DNA of 64,000 nucleotides, taken from assembly GCF_047468865.1 (NCBI RefSeq), contig NZ_JBLGTV010000001.1, positions 496,001 through 560,000 of the forward strand, read 5' to 3'. The first letter of the stretch is position 1. Every line of letters begins with the position of its first letter. The position numbers were made by a program, and so were the translations under genes. Of the stretch, positions 52,612-61,355 are shown in pieces. The notes beneath the pieces are model-generated. The model saw nothing but the letters and a program-made list of their open reading frames with translations, had not been told where the DNA came from and ran no database searches. The stretch comes from Castellaniella hirudinis_A (lineage in GTDB: Bacteria > Pseudomonadota > Gammaproteobacteria > Burkholderiales > Burkholderiaceae_B).

Positions 52612-54597
52612 ATGAATAAAAAATCAATCCTATGCCTGGCGCCGATGTTTTTTTTCCTGGCCGGGTGCGACGGTTCCAGTGATGACACGCGCGATACGCC
52701 CGTGGTGTTGTGCCTGGAAATCGGCGAATACGCCTGCAAGACCGGTGCGACCGAGCCCTTGTACACGTTTCAATGGGCCTTGAATTACGCCGACAGCTAT
52801 TTCAAAGACTACCCGGACGTCTTTGGCGGCGGGCTGGATCTCAACGTCGAGCCCGTGCATCGCCAAGGCATCAAGGGCCAGGGGGTGCGGGTGATGGTGG
52901 TGGATTCGGGGGTGGATCTGCATCATCCCGACTTGGCCCCCAATGCCGATTTCGGGATGTCCCACAACCTCGTCACCGAGACCAGCGATCCCTATCCGCA
53001 AAAAGGCAGCGCCCACGGTACCAACGTAGCCGGCATGATTGCCGCCGCCCAAAATGGCCAGGGGGTGATGGGCATTGCGCCGCTGGCCACGCTGGGCGGT
53101 GTCAATTTTCTTGAAAGCCAAGGCCCCGCCGCCATGGCGGCGGCGCTGGGCGGGGCGGACTGGTCCAGCCGCACGGATGTTTTCAATGCGTCCTATGGCC
53201 AGACCTTGTTCCCCAGCATGTATGAATCCGACTCGGATTACATCACCCCGATTCTGCGGGCTTTAAAAAACCTGCGCGGCGGCAAGGGCGCCGTTTTCCT
53301 GAAGGCGGCCAGCAACGACTTTGACCACGGACGCTGCGGCCTGGCGTATGCCTATTACGACTGCAGCAATCCGTCCAATGACGCCAGCGGTTCCCGGGAA
53401 CCCAATGTCATCACGGCGGCCGCCCTGAATGCGTTCGGCCAGGCCAGCAGCTACAGCAGCGCGGGCTCGGTGATGTGGGCCAGCGGCATGGGGGGAGAAT
53501 ACGGCTCGGGCGGCACTTATGGCGAAATCGCCAACAGGCCCTACAGCGGCCCCACCATTTTCAGCACCGATTTGCGGGGTTGTTCGGCGGGCTACAGCCG
53601 GGTTGGCGCGCGCACCCCTTTTCTGGCCGGACAATCCCGGCGCAACGGGGTGCCCGACAACCCCGATTGCGATTATTCCTACATGAATGGCACATCCGCC
53701 GCCACACCGACGCTGGCGGGGGTGGCTGCCCTGGTGTTGAGCGCCAACCCGGATTTAAGCTGGCGCGATGTGCGCGACATTCTGCGGCTATCGGCGCGCA
53801 AGGTGGATCCCGGCTATCTCCAGGCGTCGCCCGATCCGGCCGGCTTGATTCCTTATGGGGCATTGATGAGTCTGGAAACCAATCAATTACTGCCCGAAGC
53901 AGGAACCAAATCCGATATTCATCCGGGTTCGACCGCCGTGCCCATCGACCTGGGCTGGCAAATCAACGGGGCGGGCAACGAACACTCCAACTGGTATGGG
54001 TTCGGAGTGCCCGATGCCGCCCGGGCCGTGGCGCTGGCGCAGGATTATCGGCGCAACCCGCAACTGAGCCGCCAGGAAGACGTCAAGATTCCCGCTTTTC
54101 AAAATATCGCGGCCTGGCACCAGGGCGCTGCCGTCGGCCCGGACGCCGAGTCCCTGGGGGTGACCCCGATCGAAATGCCTTTCCCCTACCGTCAGGTCAG
54201 TGTGCTGGGCACCTGGGTTGCGGGCGACCAGCAGGTCGATACCGTGCAGCTGCGCCTGGCGGGCGAGAATGTCTGCCTGGGGTCTCTGGGTTTGGCTGTG
54301 AAATCGCCCTCGGGCACCGTGTCTTTGCTGAAACTGCCCAACGATTCGCTGCGTTTCGACGGTTGGAGTCATTTTTCCCACTACGGTTTGAGCAGCGTGT
54401 CTTTTTATGGCGAACCGGCCCAGGGCGACTGGCAGGTCTACCTGCTGGCGGCCAACCCGGATATTCCCTTTGATATCAGCGTCGTCGAAGAGGATGAGGA
54501 CGGTCAAGAGGTGACGAGATACTCGAAGCCTTGCCTGGAGCACCCTTCCAAGACGGACTATCATTTCCAGGTACAGGCGCGCATCGTGGCGCAGTAA
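52612..54597 (+). CDS. Lipoprotein subtilase (S8) with C-terminal P-domain
   Basis: A 661-residue secreted protease. Lipobox FFFLAGC (Cys19) anchors it to the outer membrane. The S8 triad is Asp98 in VVDSGVDLHHPDL, His135 in SAHGTNVAGM and Ser362 in NGTSAATPTLAGV. The C-terminal region (about 510-660) has the kexin-type P-domain pattern GLAVKSPSGTVSLL and GDWQVYLLAA. The tail is acidic then basic. Such enzymes mature other surface proteins. The start ATG at 52612 lies just behind an 11-unit octamer array. A small secreted protein follows. Confidence 0.9.
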   Translation: MNKKSILCLAPMFFFLAGCDGSSDDTRDTPVVLCLEIGEYACKTGATEPLYTFQWALNYADSYFKDYPDVFGGGLDLNVEPVHRQGIKGQGVRVMVVDSGVDLHHPDLAPNADFGMSHNLVTETSDPYPQKGSAHGTNVAGMIAAAQNGQGVMGIAPLATLGGVNFLESQGPAAMAAALGGADWSSRTDVFNASYGQTLFPSMYESDSDYITPILRALKNLRGGKGAVFLKAASNDFDHGRCGLAYAYYDCSNPSNDASGSREPNVITAAALNAFGQASSYSSAGSVMWASGMGGEYGSGGTYGEIANRPYSGPTIFSTDLRGCSAGYSRVGARTPFLAGQSRRNGVPDNPDCDYSYMNGTSAATPTLAGVAALVLSANPDLSWRDVRDILRLSARKVDPGYLQASPDPAGLIPYGALMSLETNQLLPEAGTKSDIHPGSTAVPIDLGWQINGAGNEHSNWYGFGVPDAARAVALAQDYRRNPQLSRQEDVKIPAFQNIAAWHQGAAVGPDAESLGVTPIEMPFPYRQVSVLGTWVAGDQQVDTVQLRLAGENVCLGSLGLAVKSPSGTVSLLKLPNDSLRFDGWSHFSHYGLSSVSFYGEPAQGDWQVYLLAANPDIPFDISVVEEDEDGQEVTRYSKPCLEHPSKTDYHFQVQARIVAQ

Positions 54598-54622
54598 GGC
54601 GTTTGCCGCATAAGGAATCCCC

Positions 54623-55081
54623 ATGAGACCCATCCCCCTGTTATTGTGCGGCCTGGTCGCCGCCGCGCTGGCTTTGCCGGCGCAGGCCGCCGATTCCCGA
54701 TACCAGTCGGGCCAGCAGCTGAATGCCCGCCAGATGTCCGCCTTGGGCAATTTGCCCGTTTATGCCGTGGATCAGCGGCAGTATCGTCTGCTGCCCCAAA
54801 AAACCAGCGATGGCGCCAGCCTGCTGGTCAATGCCCAGGGGGCGGTGTTCAGCAGCCACAACGAAATCCTGATCACCGGCGCCTCCGAGAACGCGGTTCA
54901 GCTTGGCGCGCAACAGGGCCCGCCGCCCGCGTCCGTGCAGCATTTCGCTGCCACGGGGATCACGGTGGTGCGCTATGCGGATTTTCCCGCCGCCGCCAGC
55001 GGTTTGGCGCACCTGCGCCGGCAGTTGCCGGCCGCCGTGGTGCGCCTGGGCCTGGAACAGGGCCAAATGACCCCCTACTGA
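54623..55081 (+). CDS. Small secreted protein following the subtilase
   Basis: A 152-residue exported protein (signal peptide to AQA near residue 23). The mature part has a repeated beta pattern (LPVYAVDQRQYRLLPQKTSD, LLVNAQGAVFSSHNEILITG) and a C-terminal part with AATGITVVRYADFPAAASGL. No family recognised. It starts 25 bases behind the protease gene and is probably co-transcribed; a role as inhibitor, chaperone or substrate of the protease is a guess from context and size. Confidence 0.6.
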   Translation: MRPIPLLLCGLVAAALALPAQAADSRYQSGQQLNARQMSALGNLPVYAVDQRQYRLLPQKTSDGASLLVNAQGAVFSSHNEILITGASENAVQLGAQQGPPPASVQHFAATGITVVRYADFPAAASGLAHLRRQLPAAVVRLGLEQGQMTPY

Positions 55082-55118
55082 GCCTGAGCCTGTGCCGGCG
55101 GCGCGGGCGCGCTGCGTG

Positions 55119-55640
55119 CTAATCCATGGCCTTGGATTTCAGGATGTCCGCCACGCCGGGCAGGCCCTGCAGCGCGGCTGGCGGCAACTGCGCATCGGTA
55201 TCCGCATACGGCGGCGGCGTGGCCTCGGCCGCGCCCACGATGATGCGGCCCACCATGCCCGCATGTTCGTGCGGCAGGCAAAAATAATCGTATACCCCGG
55301 GCACGGTGAAGGTCACGGCAAAAGACTCGCCCGGCATGAGGTAGTCCGAATGCCAGCCCTGGGCACCGGCGGGGATGCGCCGGGGCTTCTTGTTGCCCGG
55401 ATCATAGGAAGTCGTGGTGTGGACATTGCCGGTGTCCCGGTTGACCCAGCGCACCGTCTGCCCGGGCTGGATCAGCAGCCCGCGCGGGCGAAACCACACA
55501 TGCGACCCATTGGCCGTTCCGGCCATGGCGATCTCGACCTCGTCGCCGGCGTGCGCTGGGTGCCACAGCGCGGTCGCCAACAAGAGGCCGCCCCCGGCCG
55601 ACAGCAAGGTGCGTCGGCGGGGGTCAAAGACTTTGGTCAT
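55119..55640 (-). CDS. Tat- or Sec-exported cupredoxin (plastocyanin-like)
   Basis: A 173-residue type I copper protein. N-terminal RRRTLLSAGGGLLLATALW looks like a twin-arginine signal. Copper ligands: His in NVHTTTSY and Cys-His-Met in YDYFCLPHEHAGMVG. The strand ANGSHVWFRPRGLLIQPGQT is typical. It likely carries electrons or binds copper in the periplasm. The ATG at 55640 shares a base with the stop of the upstream gene. Confidence 0.88.
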   Translation of the reverse strand: MTKVFDPRRRTLLSAGGGLLLATALWHPAHAGDEVEIAMAGTANGSHVWFRPRGLLIQPGQTVRWVNRDTGNVHTTTSYDPGNKKPRRIPAGAQGWHSDYLMPGESFAVTFTVPGVYDYFCLPHEHAGMVGRIIVGAAEATPPPYADTDAQLPPAALQGLPGVADILKSKAMD

Positions 55641-56074
55641 TATTTGGCAACGCGGCTTTCTTGGTCGGCGGGGACATTCCACAGCACGATATGGACGTGC
55701 GGCTCGGCCACGCCCGGATGGCCGGCGTTGTACATCATGTCCACGTGATCCACCGTGCCGGCGGGCGCTTTCAGATCCGATAGATCCATGTCGGATTTCA
55801 TCATGGACAGCGGGATCATGTAGGTGGTGCTGACCAGCTTTCCGTCATGGTCGTAGCCCAGGAAGGGGCCGGCGGGCAGGGTGGCGGGATCGACGAACAG
55901 CTGGCCCAGGCCGGGGATGAAGTCGGGCAGCTTGACCAGCGAGCTGACGGCTTTGTAGGGGGCGGCGGGCGGGGCGGTCAGCACGGCGGCATCGGCCGCC
56001 AGGGCGGGCGCGGCGCCCATGGACAAGGTCATGGCGGCGGCAGCGGCGGTGGCGGTCAGAATCGAACGAATCAT
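55640..56074 (-). CDS. Exported protein of unknown function, DUF5602/TTHB210-like
   Basis: A 144-residue exported protein (signal peptide to ALA near 26). It has the pattern GPFLGYDHDGKLVSTTYMIP and a His-rich end (HVDMMYNAGHPGVAEPHVH), which resembles DUF5602 proteins with metal-binding His residues. Co-translated with the cupredoxin (TAATG overlap), so a copper-related role is plausible. GGAGATAC precedes the ATG. Confidence 0.6.
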   Translation of the reverse strand: MIRSILTATAAAAAMTLSMGAAPALAADAAVLTAPPAAPYKAVSSLVKLPDFIPGLGQLFVDPATLPAGPFLGYDHDGKLVSTTYMIPLSMMKSDMDLSDLKAPAGTVDHVDMMYNAGHPGVAEPHVHIVLWNVPADQESRVAK

Positions 56075-56146
56075 GGTGTATCTCCTGGTAAAGGTCGAAC
56101 GAGGCGCGGCAAGCGGCCTCTCACGGCATTGGATGCCGCCAGGAGA

Positions 56147-56253
56147 GAAAGCGTTTCAGGTGGGGAAAGCGCTTCAGGTGGGGAAAGCGCTTCAGGTGGG
56201 GAAAGCGCTTCAGGTGGGGAAAGCGCTTCAGGTGGGAAAGCGCTTCAGGTGGG
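56147..56253. repeat. 18-bp minisatellite GAAAGCGCTTCAGGTGGG x6
   Basis: Six head-to-tail units from 56147 to 56253. Units 2, 3, 4 and 6 are identical 18-mers, unit 1 has one substitution (GCGTTT) and unit 5 lacks one G. Each unit contains the perfect palindrome AAGCGCTT. The chemoreceptor stop codon on the opposite strand lies in unit 6, so the array occupies the 3' untranslated region of that gene. Confidence 0.95.
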
Positions 56254-57411
56254 CAGCGCCGGCGCCGTTTCGGGCAGGCGGAAAATGGACAGCGAACGGT
56301 TGACGTCGCCCGCCAGCTGCTGCTGGGTGTGGGCGCTGTGGGTGGCCGCCTGCGCCAGCCGGGCATTGTGCTGGGTAATGGTTTCAAGCTCGGTCATGGC
56401 CTGGTTGATCTGGCCGATTTCGGTGGCCTGTTCTTCCGTTGCCGTCGTGATTTCCTCCATCAGAACGGACACCTGGGTGACGGCCTGGACGATGTCCCGC
56501 ATGGTGTCGCCCGCTTTGCGGGCCTGGTGCAGGCCGGTGTCGACGCGCGTGGCGGACGCGGAGATCAGTTCGCGGATTTCCCCGGCCGCCGTCGCGCTGC
56601 GCTGGGCCAGTCCCTGGACTTCGGCGGCGACCACCGCAAAGCCGCGCCCCTGTTCGCCGGCGCGGGCCGCTTCGACGGACGCATTCAGGGCCAGGATATT
56701 GGTCTGGAAGGCGATGCTGTCGATGATCCCGATGATGTCGGTCATTTTTTCCGCGCTGTCCGTGATGGCTTCCATGGTTTGCGTCGTTTCGAGGGCGGTG
56801 CGTCCTCCCTGATCGGCGACGCGGGTGGCTTGCTGGGCCAGATGATTGGCCTGCCGGGCGTGATCCGCATTGCGGCGGATGGAGCCCAGCAACTGTTCGA
56901 TCCCGCCGGCGGTCTGCCGCAGCGCCGTGGAGGATTGCTCGGTATGGTGCGTGAGCGCCTGGTTGCCATCGGCGATGTCCTGGGCGGCCATCTGCATTTG
57001 GCGGGTATTGCCCAGCGTCGAGACAATCATGGTCTTCAAGCCGTTTTGCATGTCCTTGATCCCTTGGAACAGCGTGCCGATCTCGTCATGAGTCCAGACT
57101 TCGATGGGGGTGGTCAGATCGCCCGCCGCGATGCGGTTCAGCAGGCCGCCGGAATCCTGCAGCGGGCGCACGATCATGCTGCGCAGCCAGCGGTAGGTCA
57201 GCCAGGCGTTAAGCAGGGCGGCCAGCAGAATCGCGCCCAGTATCGACAGGCGGATCGGCGACCCGGCCGCTGCGATGTCCAGCCAGCGGGTTTCCGAGGC
57301 GGGCGGCAGCCAGAGGGCACAGGCCAGGGCGGCGAACGTCCAGGCCAGTAGGGGCGCGATGATGAGACCCAGCCGCGTGCGCAGCGAGCATCCGGGTAAG
57401 AAGCTTTTCAT
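56245..57411 (-). CDS. Methyl-accepting chemotaxis protein with minimal periplasmic part
   Basis: A 388-residue chemoreceptor: two adjacent membrane segments (about 13-32 and 47-66) with only a short periplasmic loop, HAMP (about 70-125, LNRIAAGDLTTPIEVWTHDE) and the signalling hairpin with FQTNILALNASVEAARAGEQ and GRGFAVVAAEVQGLAQRSA. Methylation helices flank it. There is no CheR-binding pentapeptide. It may sense an inner signal. Stop lies inside the 18-bp minisatellite. ATG at 57411 has GGAG in front. Confidence 0.92.
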   Translation of the reverse strand: MKSFLPGCSLRTRLGLIIAPLLAWTFAALACALWLPPASETRWLDIAAAGSPIRLSILGAILLAALLNAWLTYRWLRSMIVRPLQDSGGLLNRIAAGDLTTPIEVWTHDEIGTLFQGIKDMQNGLKTMIVSTLGNTRQMQMAAQDIADGNQALTHHTEQSSTALRQTAGGIEQLLGSIRRNADHARQANHLAQQATRVADQGGRTALETTQTMEAITDSAEKMTDIIGIIDSIAFQTNILALNASVEAARAGEQGRGFAVVAAEVQGLAQRSATAAGEIRELISASATRVDTGLHQARKAGDTMRDIVQAVTQVSVLMEEITTATEEQATEIGQINQAMTELETITQHNARLAQAATHSAHTQQQLAGDVNRSLSIFRLPETAPALPT

Positions 57412-57666
57412 GTTGTCTCCGAGGGCAGCGGGCTGCCGGGTCGCCGGCTTGATGTGCCGATCGTGCAGGGCGGGCGAAGACCTGGGCTGCCCCAGGCCGC
57501 CCGCCTTTTTATGCATTCTTGCATGGCGAAGGCCCGAGCTATATTTTTCTTCCTGGATGATGGTTATCAGGAAACCGTGATGGCCGGCGTCCGGTCGACC
57601 CACTGACTTGACCGCTGGCTTGATCGCTGACGTGATCGTTGGTTTATCGAGGGCCGCTTACCACTT

Positions 57667-57697
57667 TTTGTGATTTGTATCTTTTTATTATCACAAA
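57667..57697. promoter_or_regulatory. Inverted repeat TTTGTGAT-N15-ATCACAAA upstream of the cyclase gene
   Basis: Perfect eight-base half-sites (57667-57674, 57690-57697) in an AT-rich stretch 70-100 bases before the PAS-GGDEF ATG, within the 355-base divergent region behind the chemoreceptor start. The spacing does not fit CRP (6) or a simple hairpin terminator. Nothing else is seen in that region. Confidence 0.4.
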
Positions 57698-57766
57698 TGT
57701 AATAATAAGTCCTATGATTGGAGGCGGCATGCGCCTACCCATCGCTTTCTCGGGATATCACGACAC

Positions 57767-59104
57767 ATGAAGCCGGTACAATTTGCGCCCTTGCCAGATG
57801 ATGCCATGTTGCGGCAGGTCTTGGATGGCTTGGGGGCCATCATCTACATCAAGGACACCGAAGGCCGCCTAATGTATGCCAACGACCTGCTGCTGCAAAA
57901 TTTTGGCTGCGCCTTGTCCGATATCCTGGGCAAGCAGGATGACGCCTACATGGATGCCCGAACCGCCCGGACTTTCCGCGACAACGACCTGCGGGTCATG
58001 CAATCCGGGCGGCGGCTGATGATCGAGGAATCCATGCCCGACCCCGTCACCGGCACGCTGCGCTGGTTCAAATCGGTCAAGAGCCCTTTGCATGACGCCC
58101 GTCACCGGCTGGTCGGGGTCAGCGGCGTGTCTTTCGACATCACCCGGCAAAAACAGGCCGAATCCCAGGCCGGCCAGCAAAAGGCGCTGTTGGACGTGGT
58201 GCTCGACAACCTGGGCGCCTGCATCTACATGAAAGACCAGGACGGCCGCTACTTGTACGCCAATCAGCGGGTGGCCGAGTCCTTCCAGCGCCCGGTGCGC
58301 GACATCATCGGCCGGCGGGATCTGGATTTTCTGCCGCCCGAGCGCGCCCGCAGCCATTCCAGGATGGATCAGCGCCTGTTTCAGTCGGGCCAGCGCCTGG
58401 AGGGCGAGGAATCCCTGGTCGACGCCCACGGCCAGCTGCGTCACTACTGGACGGTCAAGGTGCCCCGAACCTTGCCCGACGGGCAGCAAGCCGTCATCGG
58501 CCTGACCACCGACATCACCGAACTGCACGAACTCAAAGAACAGCTGCTGGCGCAGGCGGCGACCGACAGTCTGACGGCGGTGGCCAACCGGCGCTGTTTC
58601 TACGAGCATGCCGTGCGCGATTTCGCCTACAGCTGCCGCTTGGGCCATGACCTGAGCCTGATCGCGCTGGACGTCGACCACTTCAAGCAGATCAACGATC
58701 AATACGGCCATCTGGTGGGCGATGTCGTGCTGCAGGGCCTGGCCCGGGTGTGCGCCGAGGCGGTGCGGGAAGGCGATCTGTTCGCCCGCACCGGCGGGGA
58801 AGAATTCGCCGTGCTGCTGCCCGCCACCGGCCTGGGCACCGCCCTGGAAATCGCCGAACGCTTGCGCCGCCTGATTGCGGGCAGCCGGTTCAGCCCGGAT
58901 CACCCCGGGCTGGCCGTCGGCGCCAGTTTTGGGGTGGTCAGCCGGCAGGCCGACGACGCGGGCTTCGATGCCCTGTTTTCCAGGGCGGATCGCGCCCTGT
59001 ATCAGGCCAAGCGGCAGGGCCGCAACCAGGTGGTGGCCCTGCCGCCGGACAGCGGGCTGGCGACGGACGCCGTCCCGGACGGCACCGGCCGCGCCGAGGC
59101 GTGA
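57767..59104 (+). CDS. PAS-PAS-GGDEF diguanylate cyclase
   Basis: A 445-residue soluble protein: two PAS domains with matching patterns (GLGAIIYIKDTEGRLMYAND near 24-43 and NLGACIYMKDQDGRYLYANQ near 147-166), then a GGDEF domain (about 262-430). The motif is RTGGEEFAVLL, an active form, with DVDHFKQINDQYGH upstream. The two nearly identical PAS sequences suggest an internal duplication. It makes c-di-GMP in response to an unknown PAS ligand. Confidence 0.95.
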   Translation: MKPVQFAPLPDDAMLRQVLDGLGAIIYIKDTEGRLMYANDLLLQNFGCALSDILGKQDDAYMDARTARTFRDNDLRVMQSGRRLMIEESMPDPVTGTLRWFKSVKSPLHDARHRLVGVSGVSFDITRQKQAESQAGQQKALLDVVLDNLGACIYMKDQDGRYLYANQRVAESFQRPVRDIIGRRDLDFLPPERARSHSRMDQRLFQSGQRLEGEESLVDAHGQLRHYWTVKVPRTLPDGQQAVIGLTTDITELHELKEQLLAQAATDSLTAVANRRCFYEHAVRDFAYSCRLGHDLSLIALDVDHFKQINDQYGHLVGDVVLQGLARVCAEAVREGDLFARTGGEEFAVLLPATGLGTALEIAERLRRLIAGSRFSPDHPGLAVGASFGVVSRQADDAGFDALFSRADRALYQAKRQGRNQVVALPPDSGLATDAVPDGTGRAEA

Positions 59105-59117
59105 AACCGGCGTGGGC

Positions 59118-60368
59118 TCAACCGCGCCCGGGCGCGCCGGCCAGCCGCGCCCGCACATAAGGGCAGGCCGAGGCATCGAGCGGCCCATACGCGGTGGCGG
59201 CGGGAATCGTCGCCACCACTTTGTGCAGATCCCAGGGGCCGGTGCTTTCCGCCGGGGTCTTGACCTGCAGCAGTGTCAGGTCGTTCATCATGCGGCCATC
59301 GGCGCGAATCACTCCGTTGCGCACGAAGAAGTCATTGACGGGATGGGATTTCAGCCACTGCATGATGGTGTCCGCATCGTCCGTGCCGGTATCGCGCACG
59401 GCGCCCAGATAGGCGGTGGCGGCGGAATAATCGCCCGCCTGGCCGTAGGTGGGCATGCGGCCGATTTTTTCCAGGTAGCGCCGCGACCAGGCTTCGGCCG
59501 CCGGGTTGATGTTCCAGAACCAGGGCACGGTGAAGTACATGCCCTGGGTGACTTCCAGGCCCAGGGCGTGGATGTCCAGCAGCGTGGCGGTCAGGCCCAC
59601 CGGGGTCATGGTCTTGGTCAGGCCGAATTCAACCGCGGTCTTCAGGGAATTGACCAGATCGGCCCCCGCGTTGGCCAGGGCCAGGACGCCGGCCCCCGAG
59701 CTTTGGGCCTGCAGGATGAACGAAGAAAAATCGGCCACCCCCAAGGGGGTGCGCACGGCGCCCAGAACGGTGCCGCCGGATTGCGTCACCACGGCGGCGG
59801 TATCGCGTTCCAGTTCATGGCCGAAAGTGTAGTCCGTAGTCAGGAAATACCAGGACTTTCCCCCTTGGCCGACCACGGCCGCCCCGGTGCCGCGCGCCAG
59901 GCCGCTGGTGGAATAGGTGTACTGGATGGTATAGGGGTTGCACTGGGCGTTGGTAAAGGCCGACGCTCCGGCCCCCGAGGTGATGAAGGGTTTCTTCTTT
60001 TCGGCGGCCACCGCCGACATCGCCAGGCTGGCGGCGGAATTGGTGCCGCCGATCAGCAGATCCAACTGCTGGTTGTCGAACCAGTCGCGGGCCAGGGCGG
60101 ACGAGACATCGGCTTTGTTGCGGCTGTCGGCCACCAGCAGTTCGATCGGTTTGCCCTGGATGCTGCCGCCGAGATCGGCGATGGCCATGCGGATGGCCTC
60201 GGCCCCGCCCGGTCCGTCGCCGTCGGCATAGACCCCCGACATATCGGTGATGAAACCGATGCGGATGACGTCGTCCGAGATGCCGGCGCCGTTGGCCGGG
60301 CCGCACAGCAGCGCCAGCGCCAGGCCGATACCGGCGCCGGCGCGTTTTTTCATGGGAAAACCTGTCAT
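59118..60368 (-). CDS. Orphan ABC substrate-binding protein, branched-chain amino-acid type
   Basis: A 416-residue periplasmic binding protein of the LivJ/type I family (IRIGFITDMSGVYADGDGPG, RGTGAAVVGQGGKSWYFLTT). Signal peptide to NGAG near residue 28. GAGG five bases before the ATG at 60368 supports this start; an ATG five codons later is possible. No permease or ATPase gene is next to it; the MITE copy 2 lies 68 bases upstream of its start. Confidence 0.85.
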   Translation of the reverse strand: MTGFPMKKRAGAGIGLALALLCGPANGAGISDDVIRIGFITDMSGVYADGDGPGGAEAIRMAIADLGGSIQGKPIELLVADSRNKADVSSALARDWFDNQQLDLLIGGTNSAASLAMSAVAAEKKKPFITSGAGASAFTNAQCNPYTIQYTYSTSGLARGTGAAVVGQGGKSWYFLTTDYTFGHELERDTAAVVTQSGGTVLGAVRTPLGVADFSSFILQAQSSGAGVLALANAGADLVNSLKTAVEFGLTKTMTPVGLTATLLDIHALGLEVTQGMYFTVPWFWNINPAAEAWSRRYLEKIGRMPTYGQAGDYSAATAYLGAVRDTGTDDADTIMQWLKSHPVNDFFVRNGVIRADGRMMNDLTLLQVKTPAESTGPWDLHKVVATIPAATAYGPLDASACPYVRARLAGAPGRG

Positions 60369-60435
60369 TCAATCCTCGATAAAAGGCCGGGCCGCCGGGC
60401 GGGCCATCGCCTGCCGGGCCGCCGGATTTTGAAAC

Positions 60436-60599
60436 TAGTGTCCTGTTTGGTTAGTTCGTGTATTCAGATTCGGATGCCTGGGCTTGTCAGACAAGGCGCA
60501 AACCGCAGCGATAGCCAGTGCTATTGCGAGGATTTGCAACGCAGTATGGCGAGCCCAGGCGCCGAAGATGAGTATTTGAATTAGCCAAACAGGACACTA
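60436..60599. mobile_element. MITE copy 2 (164 bp)
   Basis: Same length, same ends (TAGTGTCCTGTTTGGTTA at left, TAGCCAAACAGGACACTA at right) and only four substitutions relative to the copy at 22928-23091. It lies between the orphan binding protein and the end of the polar amino-acid ABC operon, exactly where an ATPase gene might be expected. TA is present at both outer ends. Confidence 0.85.
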
Positions 60600-60674
60600 G
60601 GCATGATCATGCCAGCAAATCTTCTTCGCGGCGGCGGTATGCCTACTGCGGGCGCGGTAATCGGTTGCCGCTGA

Positions 60675-61355
60675 TCATGCGCCGCGCAACCCCAGGGCGC
60701 GTTCGACCAGCCAGGCCAGCCCCAGCAGCGTGATGTTGATCGCCAGATACAACAGGCCCGCGATGATGAAGGTTTCCATGATCAGATAGCTTTGGCTCAT
60801 CAGGCGGCGGGCGAAGCCGGTGAGATCCATCACCGCGATGGTCGAGGCCAGGCTGGTGCCCTTGATGGCCAGCACCAGTTCGTTGCTGTAGGCCGGGAAT
60901 GCCTGGCGGATGGCCAGCGGGAAGCGAATCCGGCGGAACACCTGGACGCGGCTCATCCCGCAGGCCAGGGCGGCGTCGATCTGGCCCGCGGGGACGGACT
61001 GCAGCCCGCCGCGGATGGCTTCGCTCATGTAGGCCCCGCTGTTCAGCGTGATGGCCAGGATGGCGCAGCGCGCGCCGTCGCTGAACAACCACCACAGCGC
61101 GGGCTGCTCGCGCACGGCGTCCAGCGTGCCGATGCCGTAGTACAGCAAGAACAGCTGAATCAGCAGCGGCGTGCCGCGAAACGTGGTGCTGTATAGAAAC
61201 GAGGCCCCCGACACCAGGCGGCTGGACGAGGTGCGCATCAGCGCCGCCGCCAGGCCCACGAGAGAGGCGAAGAAGATCGAGAACAGGCCGATGCGCAGCG
61301 TCACCCAGAAGCCCTCGATCAGGACGGGCAGGGCCTTGGCGAAAAGTTCCATCAT
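60675..61355 (-). CDS. Polar amino-acid ABC transporter permease (HisM/ArtM-like)
   Basis: A 226-residue permease with five hydrophobic segments and the EAA loop DAALACGMSRVQVFRRIRFP. It pairs with the HisQ-like permease upstream; the ATGATG start overlaps the stop of that gene. It is the last gene of this operon; no ATPase gene follows before the MITE. Confidence 0.93.
   Translation of the reverse strand: MMELFAKALPVLIEGFWVTLRIGLFSIFFASLVGLAAALMRTSSSRLVSGASFLYSTTFRGTPLLIQLFLLYYGIGTLDAVREQPALWWLFSDGARCAILAITLNSGAYMSEAIRGGLQSVPAGQIDAALACGMSRVQVFRRIRFPLAIRQAFPAYSNELVLAIKGTSLASTIAVMDLTGFARRLMSQSYLIMETFIIAGLLYLAINITLLGLAWLVERALGLRGA

Noticed and set aside
54623..55122. Overlapping alternative frame in the small secreted protein gene
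   Set aside because: Arg/Gly-rich shadow composition without signal peptide; the frame with a clear signal peptide was kept.
56147..56253. Possible CRISPR array
   Set aside because: Units follow head to tail without spacers and no cas gene is near; it is a minisatellite.
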